From Skeletonema tropicum (lineage: Eukaryota > Bacillariophyta > Thalassiosirophyceae > Thalassiosirales > Thalassiosiraceae): DNA of 64,000 bases. The notes below the pieces were generated by a model, which did no database searches, was not told the DNA's origin, and worked only from the letters and a program-made list of their open reading frames with translations. The stretch's first letter is position 1; every line of letters starts with the position of its first letter. The stretch lies in NCBI GenBank assembly GCA_037178625.1, contig CM074131.1, positions 62,001 through 126,000 of the forward strand, written 5' to 3'. Positions 20,314 through 30,785 of this stretch are shown here, one piece after another. Both the position numbers and the translations under genes were made by a program.

Positions 20314-23301
20314 TGAGCTATAGTATTAGGATGAGGGGAGCTGAGGACACAGAATGAGCGGGCCTTGTTGGCTCCTTGTTGGCTTCTTGTTGGGCACTTG
20401 GATTTCAAATTTCTTGCACTTGCGACGTCGAAGTGACATAAAGGGTACTCCTACCTAAATGGAGTAACGATTTGGATTCTCAAGCCCGCGCGCGGGCCCG
20501 CCTGTGAGCAAATCGGTACTTAGGTTACAATGAGAACTTTAATATACATCTCGCTGATCTCGGCGGCAAACTCAAAATGTGACACGAGGCCATTTCTACA
20601 TACGTATTCCTACCTTGTACCTCTAGTACTGATCAGCAAAACAAATGTTGCCGTTGTCGATTGCGTTGATTTTATTAGCAAAGCACAATGGCATCATCGA
20701 AGAGCTCACTGCTCGCATTGAGAAGTGAGCTTTTGGCGTTCGGCACATCTGTGCAAGTCTCCCGCAATTTTTCTAATTTTCGGAATTTTGAACAATTTGC
20801 GGGAATCACCATTCTCAGAATCCTATCTTCGTAAACTCGTAGCAAAGGCTCATAGGTGCTACGCTAAGCATCAACCACAATGACAAGCGTAAACAAATCT
20901 ATATACGTCTACTGGTCGATTTTCCTCGTCCCTGCGGAAAAACGCCTAGCGCCTCGAATGTGTGTACGCACTGGCTATGTGAGAGAGAAGAGAAGATCAC
21001 GAGACAAACAAACATGTAGAGTAGAGTAGGTACTTATGGGACTCAGTCAATTTGCACACAAATTGGCAGTTGTCCTATTACTACTTACACTACGAGTCTA
21101 GTTAGATAAAACTAAGACTCCCTGAAAGTGTCTACTGATGTTTGTCTGTGGACACGATGGTGACTACATCAAAATTCAACTTAGATGGTTAGGCGACTCT
21201 TATCGTCTATACCTTCGAAGCACACATAAAATCCTCCAACAACACTCTGACTCTCTCAGCAAGTCGGCTTCTATTTCTATTAAGCTTGCAAATCTACCCC
21301 AAAATGTTTCATATTCCGCAGACCAAATCAATTCAAGCTTCATGGGCACATACACAGACATTTAACAATTCAAGTAAATTTTTTTTCTTTTTGCACGTAT
21401 GCTTGTGTGTACTCAATGGCTAATTCAGCAGAACTTGATCGCAGCACATCTTCTTACGTGCTTTGCACAAGTTGTGATCAGAAAACACACACAAAAAGTA
21501 AGACTGCCGTTAAGTTCGACTTTAGTCCCAATGATGGAGCCTCGCTTGATCGTCGTTTCCCTCCGTCATTGAAAGCTCGGATTGAAGATTCTCTCCGCTC
21601 AACGCAACGCAACACAACCATGGTCGACGTTGCCGCCGCCGGAATAGACCAAGTTGACAGCCGTAATATGGGACGATTGGTGTGGCTGATCGTTACTATG
21701 GATTATTATGTTGATGTTTCGTGCTTTGATCTAGCAGAAACGCTCGATGGGACGTTAATGAGCCCTATTCAGTGGGTGGCGCTCGCCGGACGTCGACGTC
21801 AAATATTGCCTCCATGCTGTCTTCCCTCGGCGGATTTGGCAGCGACGAGGGCTTCAACACCATCATAATAATCCATAGTAACGATAAGCCACCTCTCGGT
21901 CGATAGTACGGCTATTAACTAGGTCTATTTCAACGGCGGCAACGGTGATATGGTTGCCGTGCCTTGAGCGGCGTGGTTGGTGCTGATCATCCTGTTGACC
22001 GGTGACTTTCGCATCTGAGTTTGACCACGATCGAGACGTAAATCCTCTTTGATTTTTTTACGTGTGAACGTGCGGTGGAATTTCCCGCCAAAATTTGAGT
22101 CATACATACATACCCTCTTTACATGAAATGGCCCCTTGAAAAGTCGACTGTAAAAAATCGACCAAGTTAGTATTACTCTAAGTGGGACTCCGTAGTAACT
22201 GACAGCTGGACGCGTGATAGAGTCACACACAGTTTTTTTTGGCTAAGACAAAAATCAAAATCAACAAAAGAACCCGTAGTAGTTGCTTTGCTATGAAAAG
22301 GGCAATGATTATAACATATTAATATGGTTTGCACAATAGTAATGCCAAGTGCACAGTTGTGGGTTGCCTCCTGCGTTGCATCTGCTTTCAACGTATCATC
22401 TAATCAACATCCTTGTGGCCGACACCGACAAGTAAGCTATCATCAAAAAGACACTATCGTCATATCTCATGTCTGTGCGTGAAGTACGCCCCGCACCTTC
22501 CAGCTTGCTGTGTACACCCCAACAGACGCCTTGTTATATATTACGCGCTTCTAGCCACCTCGTTGTCGCATTTTGAAGCATTGACGAACGACGAACCAGC
22601 GTCGCATTCGCTCCAGAGCGAGTAAACTATTCTTGGACTTGCAATAGATAACGGCAAGCTTTATAATAATTGGTCTCAATTCATTGTCAGATGGTTTTTC
22701 TTCCAAAGTAAACCCTGGATCCTCAGCCGCGGCTGTATGCCTATTGATCGGACTATGAATTAATCTTTTGACGTGTTTTATATCTTTTCCCTTTTCCACT
22801 AGCAGAGTGCCATCATCAGAAGATCAACCCGCTTCAACACTCCCTAAAAGTCATGGATCTTCCGACGGAGTTATCAATTTTCGAAATTCTTCGCTGGGAC
22901 ATCCTTGCTGGCAGTGAACCACTTGGTTCGGCAGTCGGCAGCAACTTCTCCACATCAGATGTTGATGGTTCGTATGTGCCCTCTTTCTCCTCCTCCTTCT
23001 CATCACCATCGCTCCAAATGCGGCCCCTAATGCATCGAGAGCATCGTAAACCTACTAATGCTGCTCTCGATGACCTGCTGGTAGCCATTGTTTGTGTATA
23101 GAGTAGTAATGGAGCGGTGATGGGGTGTCATGGTCGACTGGTCGATTTTGAGTGGTGTTGGGGCGGCTTGATGCGAAGCGTGGTGGGGTTTCCATTTTTG
23201 GAGCGGCACTCGGTCGATTTTCTGCAGTTTTGCTCGCTAGCAAAAGCGCGTAGTCGATAATCGACTGTAAAATCGACTGCCGGGCAAGTTCGATACCCCC
23301 A
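20314..23301. other. Mostly non-coding region right of the array
   Basis: I see no convincing gene. Small open frames at 20530-20721, 21138-21365, 21416-21868 and 22853-23101 have no recognised domain. A GC palindrome CCCGCGCGCGGG lies near 20491. A large imperfect inverted repeat occupies about 21590-21985. Short 'TCGACTGTAAA(A)nTCGAC' palindromic motifs recur at about 22143 and 23254. Part of the stretch may be remains of older mobile elements. Confidence 0.5.
21590..21985. repeat. Imperfect inverted repeat, arms ~110-125 bp
   Basis: Bases about 21590-21715 and 21857-21985 are diverged reverse complements. The best-matching stretches are the segment with ATCGTTACTATGGATTATTATG (21688 onward), which recurs inverted near 21865-21890, and GTTGCCGCCG with its partner CGGCGGCAAC near 21935. 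The ~140-bp centre is not repeated. The divergence means it is old or was formed by inverted duplication. An open frame at 21416-21868 crosses the left arm and loop, so the arm may derive from a coding exon. Confidence 0.7.
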
Positions 23302-23673
23302 GGTCTGAAGTCCGTGCCTCGTTCACCTCCTTGCTGCCTTCATATTTTGATGCATGACAAGCTGAGATGAACTTCAATCTTATTATTTGTTTAGTATAGT
23401 TACCGTAGGGGAAGTTGACCCGCTTTTCTCCTTCAAATTGGCTCCGTTTTCTCTGCGTCAAATGACCTGGGCATTTGCGTGCGGCGTCACTCACGAGTTG
23501 CAGGCCAGCCCTCGTATAGGGGTGAGCCCGAGGTAGGTGTCCTCGGGGCACGGGAAAGACACGTAATCGCGATCTCACCGTGAACCTGCCATGCTTCAGC
23601 CTACCGCTACTAGCACCAGTAGAGAGCTCGAATCAATATTTGTGAAGATGAAAGCTTCGCATCATTACCCCCC
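23302..23673. repeat. Split direct repeat B2 (partner of 24076-24447)
   Basis: About 371 bp, almost identical to 24076-24447 with an offset of 774 bp; one T/C difference lies at the very start. It forms the 3' terminus of the YR retrotransposon, read on the minus strand. Confidence 0.9.
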
Positions 23674-23734
23674 AAAGATAGGGGGCAACAATCGAAATAA
23701 CCCAGGGTCGGGTGGGTGGGAAAATTTTAAGCTG

Positions 23735-24076
23735 CTTGTAAACGTGTTGTGGAGTCTTGATCGGGTCCTCCTTACTAACTGAATTCCAAGCATCTCTCTC
23801 CCAATCATTAGAGGCGTCGATGATGAAGGCTAATACGTGTTTGTTGATTTTCCAAGAAGTGAGCCTTGCCTTGCCAAATTTGGCGTTCCCTCATCAAATT
23901 TCAAATCAGCTAGTCATTTCTTGTTTCGGTTCGCCTTTCTCACTCCGCCGTTTGAATCTGAAAGATCCTTCTTCAACTGGCCTCGTCACTTCGAAACCCG
24001 CTCGCCTTTTGTTGTGTCGTCCGCTCGTCCGTTCACTCCTTACTTCTGGCGGACCCCTTTACTACTGTGACGATCG
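23735..24076. repeat. Split direct repeat A2 (partner of 30416-30758)
   Basis: 342 bp, nearly identical to 30416-30758. One base is missing in the pyrimidine stretch near 24056, and there is a substitution near 23997. It directly abuts repeat B1 at 24076/24077, as expected for the internal B1-A2 junction of split direct repeats. Confidence 0.9.
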
Positions 24077-24447
24077 GTCCGAAGTCCGTGCCTCGTTCAC
24101 CTCCTTGCTGCCTTCATATTTTGATGCATGACAAGCTGAGATGAACTTCAATCTTATTATTTGTTTAGTATAGTTACCGTAGGGGAAGTTGACCCGCTTT
24201 TCTCCTTCAAATTGGCTCCGTTTTCTCTGCGTCAAATGACCTGGGCATTTGCGTGCGGCGTCACTCACGAGTTGCAGGCCAGCCCTCGTATAGGGGTGAG
24301 CCCGAGGTAGGTGTCCTCGGGGCACGGGAAAGACACGTAATCGCGATCTCACCGTGAACCTGCCATGCTTCAGCCTACCGCTACTAGCACCAGTAGAGAG
24401 CTCGAATCAATATTTGTGAAGATGAAAGCTTCGCATCATTACCCCCC
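24077..24447. repeat. Split direct repeat B1
   Basis: Internal copy of the B repeat. It borders the coding region of the YR element at the CCCCCCTCGG motif (24442-24451). Confidence 0.9.
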
Positions 24448-24764
24448 TCGGCACCCAAACACTCCTCGCACACACCAGCTCGGGTCCAGTAATTTCCCAT
24501 GAGCTTTCACTGCTCGCATGATGAAGGGATCAGGCTCAACACCTGCCTGAGGAGAACGTCCTGTGCCTGCGGCCAACCTTACCCTTAACCTTTCGTGAGG
24601 GGGGAGGTTGCAATTCCATAATGCAGCGCGATACAATCGTACACAGGATGCTCTCCATAAGAAGGTGATGCTGTAGTTTCTTCCGTAGCCCGATCCTCAC
24701 CTGCAAGGATAAGAGAGAGAACTGAAACGACGGATGGTTAGTGTTCGCTTGCACAGAGGTTGAT

Positions 24765-26387
24765 CTAAAGACTCCTCGAAAACTCCAGCGTGGTTTCTGT
24801 GGCTGACAAGGCCTGCGTGTACACCTGCCTCATGTCCAGCCCCGGTTCCGCGCCCTTTGCTCTCTCCCTCTTCCTCCATCTGTTGATTAGCTCAATGGTT
24901 GCTGTGGGTACCTTGTTGTTGTGTGCTTGCGTTGTTGCTCCTCTCCTCATTGACCTCCTCAAACTGTAATCTTCCATTTCCACCTTGCTGGAAAAGGCCG
25001 CTGGAGTCCGTTGTCTAGCCAACTCCAAGAATTCCCTGAACCTTCCGTTGTAGTCTGATATCTTAGCCTGCCTGCCCCGATCATTTAGGAACAGCGGACC
25101 CTCTTTCCCCCCATCCATTCTCCCCCGCAGTGACACCAACCGTTGAACCCATTTCCTCACCATGATTCCAGATTTTGTCACGTCTATGATCGGGACCATA
25201 TGCCATCGCAGGTTGTGCTCACCCTTAAACTTCCCTCTCAGAGTGATCATCAAGAATTTGTGTGGCACCGTCTCCAGCCAATAGTATCTGAGCCCCTTCA
25301 ACGATACCAGCGGAACCTCCTCCCCACGAAGCGAGGCACAAAAACCGATGACCACGAACGCCATGATGTTGGCCACCTCTCTCTTGGCTTTGTCTCCCTG
25401 GGCCTGTTCCCACAAGACATCACCAAGGTCCAACAATGCTAACACCTGTTCCGAGGTCAATGCCTCGTCTTGCCTTCGTACAATTCCCATCCTACGTTTC
25501 ACCCCCAGCACGAACCTCTGGAACCATCTCGTCCGGGTAGGGGACGAGGTTGTGGTCATTGTCCTGTCGTCTGTCGCGAACACCGTACTATCCTCCCCCT
25601 GCATCATTGCTGTCCACGCGTGATTCGCCCAAGTTGCTGTTTTCCTGACTGTGTCGAACTGAAGATGGCCTGCGTAAACCCCTGGTCGTAACGATACATT
25701 CAACATGATGAGAGCTATACCCATCCCGACCCTGTCTTCCATCCTTGGGTTGCCCAATCTGGGAAAAATGTTTCCAATCGCCAAGACTTTTGTTGCATTT
25801 CCCCAATCCAGCAGCATCCGTTTGTAGTTGTCACGTGGCGTGTCCGGCTCCCTGCTCCACATCACATCCAGCGAAGCTCGCCTTATGTACCTTAGGGTGT
25901 TTTTGTCCCGGCTCGAACCCCACACCACATCTCTCTTGTTAATGTTTCTAAAGTTGCAAACGTCGCACTCGAATCCTACACCATGCACATGATCTCCCAT
26001 CCTTCCATGCATAAACCTCCCACGAGACTCATCATCCACCTCGAAACCTCTTTGTTCTCCCTCCTTTTCGTCGTCTACTGTCCTTTGCACGGGAAATGGA
26101 TCGTCCTCGTAAGCCCGGTAACACTCCCCGCAATAAGCCACTCTGCACGGGGGGAAATGTTCTTTGCTGGTGCAGAAATTTGCGCAAAATATCCCACGTC
26201 CATCTGTAAGCTTCGTCTTGCAAACCAGGCATCGGCCTATCCAGGTCAAGAAATTCGTCTCGTCCATTATCTCTAGGTCTCTTGAACTCGGCGTCCAATT
26301 GCTCACCAAATGCTTGCGTGCAGGGCCTGTATCTTGCTGACCAAGGTCCCCTGTAATTATCAACAAAAGCAAGAGGAAGAACGACAA
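24765..26387 (-). CDS. Tyrosine recombinase of the YR retrotransposon
   Basis: About 540 codons, first Met at codon 1 or Met41. Residues 53-90 hold a Cys-rich zinc-type segment (CLVC, C..FC, HFPPC, AYCGECY), with another C..C at 141-144. The recombinase catalytic domain follows. Arg354 lies in ASLRGEE; the second catalytic box is around residues 474-483 (DYSLRRSMRRGATT, where a His-x-x-Arg is usual); the nucleophile is Tyr523 in MRQVYTQ. Spacing fits a phage-type tyrosine recombinase, which joins circular element DNA to the target. The first box residue being Ser-Leu-Arg rather than His-x-x-Arg is noted. It overlaps another frame upstream (26032-26577), suggesting a frameshift or an overlapping gene. 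Confidence 0.85.
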   Translation of the reverse strand: MSFFLLLLLIITGDLGQQDTGPARKHLVSNWTPSSRDLEIMDETNFLTWIGRCLVCKTKLTDGRGIFCANFCTSKEHFPPCRVAYCGECYRAYEDDPFPVQRTVDDEKEGEQRGFEVDDESRGRFMHGRMGDHVHGVGFECDVCNFRNINKRDVVWGSSRDKNTLRYIRRASLDVMWSREPDTPRDNYKRMLLDWGNATKVLAIGNIFPRLGNPRMEDRVGMGIALIMLNVSLRPGVYAGHLQFDTVRKTATWANHAWTAMMQGEDSTVFATDDRTMTTTSSPTRTRWFQRFVLGVKRRMGIVRRQDEALTSEQVLALLDLGDVLWEQAQGDKAKREVANIMAFVVIGFCASLRGEEVPLVSLKGLRYYWLETVPHKFLMITLRGKFKGEHNLRWHMVPIIDVTKSGIMVRKWVQRLVSLRGRMDGGKEGPLFLNDRGRQAKISDYNGRFREFLELARQRTPAAFSSKVEMEDYSLRRSMRRGATTQAHNNKVPTATIELINRWRKRERAKGAEPGLDMRQVYTQALSATETTLEFSRSL

Positions 26388-26577
26388 CGACTGTTAGTGG
26401 TTCATGCATGGAGCGGGGCCAGAACGGGGCACCCGCATGGACATAAAATTTCAGGTCTGCGTCTTTGAATAGGTGCTTCCTCCACAAGTGCGTCATCAAG
26501 CGGGGAATAACAAAAACGTGAGCAAGATGAGGGTTGACCAAATGATCTTCTGCAAACTGCTCCATAACCGTTGTCAT
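26350..26577 (-). pseudogene. N-terminal part of the YR-element recombinase ORF (different frame)
   Basis: A second minus-strand frame (open 26577-26032) begins MTTVMEQFAEDHLVNPHLAH and runs through PRLMTHLWRKHLFKDADLKF and PLAFVDNYRGPW at about 26350. I recognise this style from the N-terminal region of YR-element proteins in diatoms (from memory). The likely reading is that translation once passed from this frame into the recombinase frame near 26350-26390 and a frameshift now separates them. A clean overlap of two ORFs is the alternative. Confidence 0.55.
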
Positions 26578-26599
26578 GGCTGCAGGGGGGGGTATCCAT

Positions 26600-27793
26600 A
26601 GACGATGTCCATGAATCTCATGAAGCCTGAACCAGTCCGTGGGTCACCCTGGTCCAGAGGCTTCTTAACGTCTCTTCGCCTTTTACCATTTCCCCACATA
26701 AATATATGTGATTATTTGTTACCTACAAGTACTACCTACATCAACCCTTCGAGAAACCATTTTTGTTAGCCACTCAACACAAAAAATCCACAAAATACAT
26801 TGCCACCATGGCGATACTTCGCCGCACGCTAGTACCTCAGTATTATCGCCACTTCAACATGCGCTAGTACCTTGGGGAGTGGTCGGCTACCCGAATCGAT
26901 CACAACAAATCATTTCGAATATTTCTTAGGAATCGATTAAGGACAGTCGATCCGGGTATCCAGTCAATATTGTGCGAGCTAGGGAGTATTTGCGCTTGGC
27001 ATAAATGAATCTATGAATACCATAAAAAGATCTCACTGTGTATTGTCACTCTCAAGGCCAACGCCGTCAATAGAAGTGCCGCGAGCGCATCCATTATGTA
27101 GCACTGTCATCACCGAAATGAGACACAGGGCAATCATATCTTCGACAGATTCAATCGTAGTTATCTATACTTGATGCATATCAGAATAGAATTAAGATGC
27201 TGCAGGGAGGGAGGTCGGTTTACTCAACAATCAACAACAGGCATCCTTGATGAATTCGTCACTTCATGGGTTTCATGTTAGCATCTGTTGTTATTACAGG
27301 GAAAGACCCCCAGAAAGACAATCAATATTATGAGACGTGGGTGTGATTGTATAGTGCCGTCAAGAGAATCTAACTCCAGCGATAAAGCCAGAGAGGCATA
27401 TGTTTTAATAGAGTGTTGAGTCATCATCGCGGCTTCATGTTATTGAAAAGATAATTCATTACACATGGTTACAAAATAATGTTAATGGATATCAACACTA
27501 CATATTTGACTTGATTGAAATTGAAGTTTGTACCCAAGAGGTTGGTTCCGTTACACTGAGTTAGACCCTGAAATCTTACACGTTATTATTCCATGGTAGG
27601 TTATGGCTGTTATAGTACTGTTTTGCACTCTCGTACATTTTATCATGCTGCGTAGTTGTCAAGTGACGGAAGCTGACGGAAGCCATGGTTGAAAAGTAGA
27701 ACATGGTAGCTTGTCTACGGGTAATAAGTATCAAAACTTACGTATGTTCGATCATTATGTAGTCTGCCCTCGGGGGCATGCCCGAAAGTTGCT
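26600..27793. other. AT-rich spacer inside the YR element, no gene
   Basis: About 1.2 kb between the RT/RNase H frame and the recombinase frame. Both strands are full of stops, and I see no repeat matching other parts of the window. It may be a secondary insertion, or a long intergenic spacer normal for this element family. Confidence 0.5.
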
Positions 27794-29983
27794 CTAAAAT
27801 GGAGACAAAAAGGTAAAACAGAAAAAAGATGTTATGAAGCAAAATCTCGATTTTGGACCAGGGTGGGGTGTTAGTTTGTGCAATGTTGACGACTCCCATC
27901 TCTCCACGTCTTCCCTTGCTCTACTTCCATCACTGCTCGGCGGTAGACACCATGGTAGGCCATCTGCGTCATTCCACCAAGTCTCGACCCACTTGGACAC
28001 TCTTCCTCCAGTGCGTTCATCTGCATCCTCGTTTAAAGGGATGTACTTCCATGGATTCTCTCCAGCCATTATTCCCTCCATGAAGTCACATCTCGACAAC
28101 CCATCCACTCCTGCTGCCTTCATTCTAGTTCCCGCGATGTGAATTACGTGCAGAATGCAACCAGTCTCTCTTTCCACCTTCCTCAACCTGAAAATTATTT
28201 CCGTCAGTTTCTTGGAATTGCTGTAACCCTTGTAAAACGTCCCCTCATAGGTTGAATTGTCTGTGAACAAGTAGACCTCTTTGTCCTCCAATTTCCCCTG
28301 CCGAGCCAACTCCTCTATCTTGATTGTGAGGTTTGTTGCTTCCCTCCAGTTGGAGGACTCCTCTCCGTGCCTTGAGTCCCAAGATCCTGCCGAGTAGACC
28401 AGACCATTCTCATCCCAAATTCCCGAACCAAAACCCTTTCCACTTGCGTCGCCCATGACATACAACACTGACATGGCACTCTTAACTCGGCATTTTTGGA
28501 CAGCCGGCTGTTCTCCCTCCGTCAACTCCACTAATGCATCTACGTCTCCCTTGAATCTGGGCACTGCTGTCACTGAGTCTGGTGCCTGCTCAGGTGTCCC
28601 ATCAACATCAGCTGGTTCCTCAAAGCCCTTTAGGTCATCATTTTCTCCTCGCTCAAATGCAGCCTCTGCCTCTTTTAAAGCTACCTCAGCGTGGGCTCCC
28701 CGAATCCTATACCCATCCTCATCGCGATCACTCCTCCACCCATCAATCGTGAGATGCAATCCCTTGAGGTACGGATTCATCCACCTATACGTGCGCCCAA
28801 CATAGATTAGGAATCCCCTTGTCCGTTCCAACTCTTTCCGTGGTAGAGCATCTGGATTTTCCTCCATCATCTTGGCCATCTCCCTCACTAGTCTCCGAGT
28901 CTTGTCCCATTTCAGCTGTGTTACAGTGGCAAAGACTCCCCCTACTGTTGTTGTGACCGTTCCTGCCCACGGCCCTGGTTCCGTGCTAGGGGCTGTTCTT
29001 TTACGATACGCATCCTGAATGCCCAAGTGAGTTAACACCGCACTGAACCGTTTCACTGCCCTCCAGCACTCTAGCTTACACCACCCCGTGAATTTTCCAT
29101 CATCAACATAGACGTACACCTCGCACGCTAGATGCCCATCTTTCCTCACCTTCATTACCCATGGGAGGGAAGGATCATAATTCTCGCTGCCCGGCAAGTT
29201 CAGTACCACTACCTCCCACTGAAAAGGATTGGAGTCATCCGACCGATCTCCGTACGCGATGTGCTTAGCTTTGATCATCAATTGAAGAGATCTGTAGGGG
29301 CTATCCTTCAGCCCCATGAAGTTGCGAACCCACCGTTCCCAGGATCTTGTCCGTTCTGTCTCCCAATCCTCCATTTCGGATCCCTTAGTCGTTCTGACAT
29401 GAGTGATGTCTACTCCTGCGTACGGTCTCAGGGCTTCTCCCAAGGGCCAATTAAGAAACATCTCGCCTACATCCAAGTCTGCTGACCAATAATTTTCCAA
29501 CAAACTCCTAAGCGTGTGCACCATGACTGGGAGAGAGAAATGGGGTGCAAACAAGACATCATTCAGACCAGATTTGGTGCCATCATAAACCATGCGTATA
29601 TCGCTCAACCCCTTGGGCACATCGAACATATGCGTCAGACTAAGCACCCATCCCATGAATATGTATCTGCGCCGCCGTACCTTATTCACCTTGGCCGTCA
29701 TCAGCACTTGAGCCTCCGGGGACGATGCTTTCCGCTGGGCTTCCTTGAACTTCGGTAAACGTCCAGTAATGAAATGTGGCTGACCTTCTCTTGCCCATCT
29801 AATGTGCGATTCGGGCCATCTCCAAAACAATAGCGACGAACCCTCATCCCAGTCCCACCATGAAGTCTGACTAGCTCTCTCCACAGCTTCTCTTCCAGAC
29901 TCCATTATTGACTTTAGCTTGTCCGTATTCCTTAGAGCTTTCCAATCCTCTCTATAATTTGCCTTCCCACTGTGCTGCCACAC
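27794..29983 (-). CDS. Reverse transcriptase / RNase H of the YR retrotransposon
   Basis: About 729 codons from 29983, a GTG rather than an ATG. The frame is open upstream to about 30050, where it reads SKLANKYVWQHSGK, so it was probably fused to the frame ending at 29952. The RT domain has VPKGLSDIRMVYDGTKSGLN (about 123-141), the first catalytic Asp region ADLDVGEMFLNWP (169-180), and the active-site box YVDD at 292-295. RNase H follows: VMGDASGKGFGSG (about 513), FTDNSTYEG (about 580) and HIAGTRMKAAGVDGLSR (about 640). RT-RNase H followed by a tyrosine recombinase and lacking a DDE integrase identifies the DIRS/PAT/Ngaro order. Confidence 0.88.
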   Translation of the reverse strand: MWQHSGKANYREDWKALRNTDKLKSIMESGREAVERASQTSWWDWDEGSSLLFWRWPESHIRWAREGQPHFITGRLPKFKEAQRKASSPEAQVLMTAKVNKVRRRRYIFMGWVLSLTHMFDVPKGLSDIRMVYDGTKSGLNDVLFAPHFSLPVMVHTLRSLLENYWSADLDVGEMFLNWPLGEALRPYAGVDITHVRTTKGSEMEDWETERTRSWERWVRNFMGLKDSPYRSLQLMIKAKHIAYGDRSDDSNPFQWEVVVLNLPGSENYDPSLPWVMKVRKDGHLACEVYVYVDDGKFTGWCKLECWRAVKRFSAVLTHLGIQDAYRKRTAPSTEPGPWAGTVTTTVGGVFATVTQLKWDKTRRLVREMAKMMEENPDALPRKELERTRGFLIYVGRTYRWMNPYLKGLHLTIDGWRSDRDEDGYRIRGAHAEVALKEAEAAFERGENDDLKGFEEPADVDGTPEQAPDSVTAVPRFKGDVDALVELTEGEQPAVQKCRVKSAMSVLYVMGDASGKGFGSGIWDENGLVYSAGSWDSRHGEESSNWREATNLTIKIEELARQGKLEDKEVYLFTDNSTYEGTFYKGYSNSKKLTEIIFRLRKVERETGCILHVIHIAGTRMKAAGVDGLSRCDFMEGIMAGENPWKYIPLNEDADERTGGRVSKWVETWWNDADGLPWCLPPSSDGSRAREDVERWESSTLHKLTPHPGPKSRFCFITSFFCFTFLSPF

Positions 29984-30398
29984 GTACTTGTTCGCCAGTT
30001 TGCTCCACCACGCGTACTTCGCAAAAGGATTTCGTGACGTTGCTTTTCCACCTGCGTATCAGCAACTTCTCTCTGAGCACCCCGAGGCTCCATCTCCACC
30101 TTGGCAACCCTGACTCCTTATCGAGATCATGCGGACGCCCCCACCAGTCCTTCATAGAGTCTCTTTGTTCCACAGTGCGGCTCCACATCCACATTGCATC
30201 CCACAAGTGCGTTGGGATTTCGGCATCATCCGCTTTTTGCCCATCCTGTTTGACTCCCAACTTAAGAACGTCTGCCAAAGTATCCTCTCGAGTATCCTGC
30301 TGAGCTGCAATAGTGGCTGCCTCCCTAATGCGAGCCAAGTTAGACAGCTCCGCCTGTAACTGGCCCTGTACTTGAGCATCATCGACATCGTCGCACAT
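29952..30398 (-). CDS. Gag-like / N-terminal frame of the YR retrotransposon
   Basis: 148 codons, ATG at 30398, beginning MCDDVDDAQVQGQLQAELSN. It is charged and Trp-rich (THLWDAMWMWSRTVEQRDSM; DWWGRPHDLDKE) with no zinc knuckle. It overlaps the RT frame for about 100 bp in a different register. Sense appears to continue from here into the RT frame at about 30000-30050, so this is either a programmed frameshift or a mutation splitting one polyprotein. Its position at the element's 5' end fits a capsid-type ORF; the function is inferred from position only. Confidence 0.6.
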   Translation of the reverse strand: MCDDVDDAQVQGQLQAELSNLARIREAATIAAQQDTREDTLADVLKLGVKQDGQKADDAEIPTHLWDAMWMWSRTVEQRDSMKDWWGRPHDLDKESGLPRWRWSLGVLREKLLIRRWKSNVTKSFCEVRVVEQTGEQVRVAAQWEGKL

Positions 30399-30415
30399 TC
30401 CAAACCCCCCTCGGA

Positions 30416-30758
30416 CTTGTAAACGTGTTGTGGAGTCTTGATCGGGTCCTCCTTACTAACTGAATTCCAAGCATCTCTCTCCCAATCATTAGAGGCGTCG
30501 ATGATGAAGGCTAATACGTGTTTGTTGATTTTCCAAGAAGTGAGCCTTGCCTTGCCAAATTTGGCGTTCCCTCATCAAATTTCAAATCAGCTAGTCATTT
30601 CTTGTTTCGGTTCGCCTTTCTCACTCCGCCGTTTGAATCTGAAAGATCCTTCTTCAACTGGCCTCGTCACTTCGAAAGCCGCTCGCCTTTTGTTGTGTCG
30701 TCCGCTCGTCCGTTCACTCCTTACTTCTGGCGGACCCTCTTTACTACTGTGACGATCG
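30416..30758. repeat. Split direct repeat A1 (5' end of YR retrotransposon)
   Basis: 343 bp matching 23735-24076. It ends at GACGATCG (30751-30758), beyond which the flanking sequence no longer matches. Confidence 0.9.
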
Positions 30759-30785
30759 ACACCCCAAAATGTCAAGATTTCTACT

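Larger units (their letters stand above)
23302..30758 (-). mobile_element. Tyrosine-recombinase retrotransposon (PAT/Ngaro/DIRS type) with split direct repeats
   Basis: In transcription order on the minus strand: A1 (30758-30416), coding region, B1 (24447-24077), A2 (24076-23735), a 61-bp spacer, then B2 (23673-23302). A1/A2 (~343 bp) and B1/B2 (~371 bp) are nearly identical pairs. This A1-ORFs-B1-A2-B2 arrangement is the hallmark of split-direct-repeat YR retrotransposons. CCCCCCTCGG lies at both internal borders (24442-24451 and 30405-30414). The coding part has a gag-like frame, RT/RNase H and a tyrosine recombinase. Frame breaks mean this copy is probably not autonomous now. YR elements make no target duplication, and none is obvious. 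Confidence 0.9.

Noticed and set aside
23280..23302. tRNA T-arm-like AAGTTCGATACCCCC
   Set aside because: No matching A box or cloverleaf upstream; adjacent to a retrotransposon end.
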